Source: Cyclina sinensis
Taxonomy: Eukaryota > Mollusca > Bivalvia > Venerida > Veneridae
NCBI GenBank assembly: GCA_012932295.1
Contig: JAAONU010000011.1
Span: forward strand, 47,742,352-47,806,351
Length of the DNA: 64,000 nt
Reading direction: 5' to 3'
Shown: in pieces, positions 60,305 through 64,000 of the stretch
How the letters are laid out: the number at the start of each line of letters is the position of its first letter
Numbering within the stretch: the first letter of the stretch is position 1
Program-made: the position numbers and the translations under genes
The notes under the pieces: model-generated
What the model was told of the DNA's origin: nothing
What the model saw: the letters and a program-made list of their open reading frames with translations, nothing else
Database searches by the model: none

Positions 60305-62879
60305 ATGTACAAGACGAACTTTTTCTTGATTTTTGGAGTGCTCTGCCTTGCAGGTGGTGAGTGTCATCCTTAAAATCTATACCTTTAAACATATCAAGCT
60401 AAAACATTTGGCGAATGCATAATTTTGTAGACATTTATTTTTTTCTTTTTACCAAATCTAAGACTTCCGTACAAGATTTTAAAAATATACAGTCTCAAGG
60501 ATAGTTCTACATGAAAACCTTATGCAGATCCTATTCTCAAAGACAAAAAAATTTACTCCCATCAAGAAGTAATGCCTTGATATGTTCCTCTAATACCGGC
60601 TTCAAGCTAAAATGTTTGTTCAGAGCATCTACACTATTTGGAATGTCTGAGTTTTAAAATCATTATTTGTAATACTTCTTTACCCATAAGGTAGCTTATT
60701 TTCCAAGGGATTTTTATTTCACAGGTTCTATCATACGGCGGCAATTTGACCCCAATGCATTGTACAACCAGCAATCGCAAGCCGCCCAGAACTACATGAC
60801 GAGTGGGGGCGGAGCACAGTCACCCCCGGGAGCGGGAGGAACTTCCGGAACTGCCAGTTTTGATCCAAATGCTGTTAACACCGCATCTCAGAATGGAGCC
60901 GGAGGCACAGGCAAAACTTAGAATTCATTTTAATTTTCCGAAACATAAACCATGCAATGGATGTATTCTATCGCTCGCTGTTCGAACTTTATGAAAAGAA
61001 ATGTTCGTATTGAAGACTGACGTGTTACCAGTATAATATGATATAGCGCTTTCAAACTGTTTATTTAAAAACAAACATTGGCTTGCCTATAGGTTTTTGA
61101 CAGAAGTAAATATACTAGTATATCCCCCACAAAAAAAGAATAAAAAACGGGATTTTTGTTTCAGGAGGATCTAGTTCAGGCGCGGCGAGTTTTGATCCTA
61201 GTGCTGTTAACCAAGCTACTCAAAGTAACACGGCATCAGGTAATGAATTGTTAATATCATATCGCGGCCGAAGAAGTAGACAGAAATGTTTAAAAACATA
61301 GAAATGAAATAACAAAGATAAAGATTTCAGAATTCTTTGAGGGTTGAAAAGGCTAAAATGCAATCAGTGCATTGCAACAAAAGCATCATTACTGGTCGAA
61401 AAAATATATAAACAACCGATCTAAAGTTGTTCCTGATATTTCTTTACAGTAAAAACAAAAGTATTTGCAGGTACCGGAGGTTCCCAACCAATTACACAAA
61501 GCCCCGTACCAGGCGGTTCGTCTCTTTCCCAAAGTATGTCAGCAGCCGGAAGCGGTAGTAGTGGTTCACCCAGCGGAAGTACTTCCGGTGGATCACAAAG
61601 CATGATGGCGTCAATGACTGGAATGTCAAGCGGGGCAAGCAGCAGTAGCGGTAGCTCCTCAGGAGGTTCTATGCCCTTTTCTATGGGAAGTTCCTCTGGT
61701 GGAACAAGCGGTTCATCGTCTGGCGGTATGACTATGCCGTCTGGAATGGGAAGTTCTTCTGGTGGAAGCAGTGGTACATCGTCTGGCGGTATGGCTATGC
61801 CGTCTGGAATGGGAAGTTCTTCCAGTGGTTCTTCAGGTGGTGGCGGAAGTGGAAGCGGAGGAGCTTTTGATCCTAACTCTATCAACTCTGTAAGCAACAA
61901 CATGGGAAGCGCCGCCCAATTTTTAAGCAACATGGGTTCAAGTGCAAGTGCCTCACAACAAGGTATGACATCTGGTGCAGGAGGGAGTGGGTCAAGTGGA
62001 AGTAGCAGCGGGGGTGCTAGTCAAAGTATGTCCCCTTCTGGAGCTGGTCAAAGTATGTCTTCAGCAGGAAGTGGGAGTAGTAGTAGTAGTGGTTCCTCGG
62101 GATCAGGATCCGGATCTGGAGGAAGTTTTGATCCAAATGCTGTCAACCAACAAATGATGTCGCAAAATTCAATGACCAACCCTTCACAATTCCAGACTGG
62201 AGTAAGTAATGGTGGAAGTCCGCCTATGGGTGGCATGTCCAGTGGAAGCGGCAGTAGCAGCAGCAGCGGTAGTTCAAGCGGCGGGAGTAGTTCAAGTAGC
62301 GGTAGCGGGGGTGGAGGCAGTAGTGGTGGTGGAAGCGGGGGAAGTTTTGATCCCAATTCCATAAACTCTGTCAGTAACAACATGGGGAACCCGGCCATGT
62401 TTCTGAGCAATGCTGGTTCCAGCGCTAGTGCATCACAGCAAGGCATGACTTCAGCAGCCGGAGGTGGATCCGGCAGCGGTAGTGGATCAAGTAGTGGCGG
62501 GAGTTCCGGAGGATCAAGTCAAAGTATGTCACCCTCAAGTTCAGGACAAAGTATGTCACCCTCTGGCGGTTCCGGTAGTGGATCAAGTTCTAGTTCCGGA
62601 GGATCAAGTCAAAGTATATCGCCCTCAAGTTCGGGGCAAAGTATGTCGCCCTCAGGCGGTTCCAGTAGTGGCGGAAGTAGCAGTGGCGGTAGTAGTGGAT
62701 CCGGAAGTAACAGCCCTCCAAGCCAGATGACCAATCCCATGGCAATGATGGGCGGTGGTATGGGCGGTTCTGGTGCCGGAAACATGGGCAATTTCGATCC
62801 GAATGCCATCAACCAGCAACTGATTAACACAAACTTCTTCAACCCGCAGCTCATGGGACGGCGAAGACGGCTCGCCTAA
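60305..62879 (+). CDS. Gene Z: secreted Ser/Gly-rich silk-like protein with FDPN repeats, four exons, 573 aa
   Basis: Exons are 60,305-60,356, 60,725-60,910, 61,165-61,239 and 61,471-62,879 (1,722 nt), all joined in phase 1. Donors are GTGAGT (exon 1), a non-canonical GCAAAA (exon 2) and GTAATG (exon 3); acceptors are TTTCACAG, TTTTTGTTTCAG and GTATTTGCAG. An in-frame acceptor at 61,449 would add seven residues. Residues 1-18 are a signal peptide (MYKTNFFLIFGVLCLAGG), followed by SIIRR and then Gln24, so processing after RR is likely. FDP(N/S) motifs start at residues 25, 63, 89, 237, 324, 397 and 546, separated by Ser/Gly blocks containing SQSMSPS. About 40 residues from 237 are repeated from 397 (DPNSINSVSNNMG... 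SASASQQGMTS). The C-terminus is basic (MGRRRRLA). No Cys in the mature part. Low complexity and repeat structure recall sericin/silk or shell-matrix proteins; function is not known. Confidence 0.8.
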
Positions 62880-62909
62880 ATAGTCAGTAACTATTTTTTC
62901 ATGGATAAA

Positions 62910-62915
62910 AATAAA
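62910..62915 (+). terminator. Poly(A) signal of gene Z (proximal)
   Basis: AATAAA, 31 nt past the stop. A second AATAAA lies at about 62,988-62,993 and could be a distal site. Confidence 0.6.
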
Positions 62916-62993
62916 CAGTACGTATGTAACAAATTGTAACCGTTTTTCCGGTTTAGGACATTTTGAGATTTGATCAAACGAAATAGAATAAAG

Positions 62994-64000
62994 GATAAAA
63001 ATTTGTAAGACTCTAATAAGTTGTTAGTAATACCCAAAAATCGAAACAATGCAACAGTACATGAATACTGAACATGTTATCTGTTAAGTGAAGACCCTTC
63101 TAAGTGTATCACATGGAAAGCGCACATTTGCAGTTCCTGTTAATCCTGTCTCCGACCTTAAATTGACAGGGGCAGTCAAAGTGACATTGAAAATATATGC
63201 ATATGTTTTAAGATCAGTCTGCATTGACGAGTATTCTTAAATAAACAAAAAGAGTCAGTCACTTAATTAATTTCATAGAGAAAAACATTTTACTCCCAAG
63301 CTCGATCATTTTACTCCCAAGCTCGATCATTTTGCTCCCAAGCTCGATCAAGGATTTATTTCCCGACTTTCTATAAAAAAAAATAGCACTTTTCTGTCAC
63401 TGAATATGTGTAAAATGTATGAAAGAGTGGTACACTATGTAAATTTCACACACAAAAAACCTACGTGTAAAGTTTACTTACAGATAATAACTATATACGT
63501 ATCCTCTACGCAAGTTTGAATACGTACACGTGTATGTAAGATTCACACAGTGAGAACATTACGTCGGTGTGAAGCTACATTATCATACAGTTAAATAATT
63601 ATTTTATCACCGGCAGAGGAACAGAATATAGTCAAGCTTACGGTATTATTTCAAAGCAGGTATAACCTTCCCGACCATTCCGATAATATCTGAACAATCT
63701 TATAAGTCCTTCGTTATTCTCTATGGAAGCAGTACAGAGGATATTGAACAAGGTGACTGCGGATTCAATCATTCTGTAGTTATTTAGTGATGATTATGTT
63801 AATTTAAGAATATTATCACAGACTACCTTTATTCGGCCGCACGTCCTTGCGAAATACGCTACTTATAAAGCCAACACTTAACCATTTATGTTTATTGCGT
63901 TCTATTTAAATTCTGAATTCTGTAGTATTTAAAATGGCATATACTTTAGAAGTCATTGGCCAAACAAAATTTAACAGTTTCGTTTCTATCCTCAAATTTG
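62994..64000. other. Right-edge spacer
   Basis: AT-rich with no gene recognised. The only structured item is the 21-bp tandem repeat at 63,286-63,348. Confidence 0.5.
63286..63348 (+). repeat. 21-bp tandem repeat, three units
   Basis: Three consecutive copies of CATTTT(A/G)CTCCCAAGCTCG plus AT. Copies one and two are identical and the third has one change. Confidence 0.95.

Noticed and set aside
61421..62854. Pro/Leu-rich open frames antisense to gene Z (170, 132 and 81 codons)
   Set aside because: Mirror of GC-rich Ser/Gly codons in gene Z; no splice or start support.

Overview
The window looks like nuclear DNA from a bivalve mollusc. This is an inference from three things: an AT-rich, intron-bearing layout; short-period tandem repeats (about 145-160 bp) that end in GGACGGACGGAC-type tails of the kind common in clams, mussels and oysters; and a gene set of secreted low-complexity proteins. 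No rRNA gene, functional tRNA gene, CRISPR array or operon is visible. All similarities were judged by eye.

Roughly 1-47,900 is gene-poor. It is built from at least three old, diverged copies of a segment about 16 kb long: unit A near 1-13,800, unit C about 13,840-30,560, unit D about 30,600-47,700. A fourth partial copy lies at 11,380-11,850. The copies stay collinear but carry private insertions: a 397-bp TRIM retrotransposon with a tRNA-like LTR (4,153-4,549), several bivalve-type tandem elements (1.3, 19.8, 23.0 and 39.5 kb), a fold-back element (25.7 kb), a 44/45-bp minisatellite (34.7-36.0 kb), a composite inverted minisatellite-satellite-minisatellite insertion (41.5-44.35 kb) and a dead Tc1/mariner transposon (46,091-47,646). 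One block of about 1 kb is inverted in D relative to C. No intact gene is recognisable in these units.

47,900-53,000 is a spacer with SINE-like remnants, a short MITE, microsatellites, a decayed non-LTR retrotransposon tail and an unassigned 100-codon open stretch.

53,500-62,900 is the gene-bearing end. A GT61-family (EOGT/POMGNT2-like) type II membrane glycosyltransferase is on the minus strand (53,535-54,779). Then come three genes whose models I assembled from splice signals, each with a short signal-peptide exon ending in phase 1: X (minus, 56,497-58,052, 370 aa), Y (plus, 58,824-59,580, 154 aa) and Z (plus, 60,305-62,879, 573 aa). X and Y are head-to-head with 771 bp between start codons. 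Y and Z are Ser/Gly-rich, share F-(L)-D-P-(S/N) repeats and have a dibasic site followed by Gln soon after the signal peptide, so they look like paralogous, processed extracellular-matrix-type proteins. The X/Y/Z cluster is my best candidate for an undescribed system.

62,880-64,000 holds only poly(A) signals and a small 21-bp tandem repeat.
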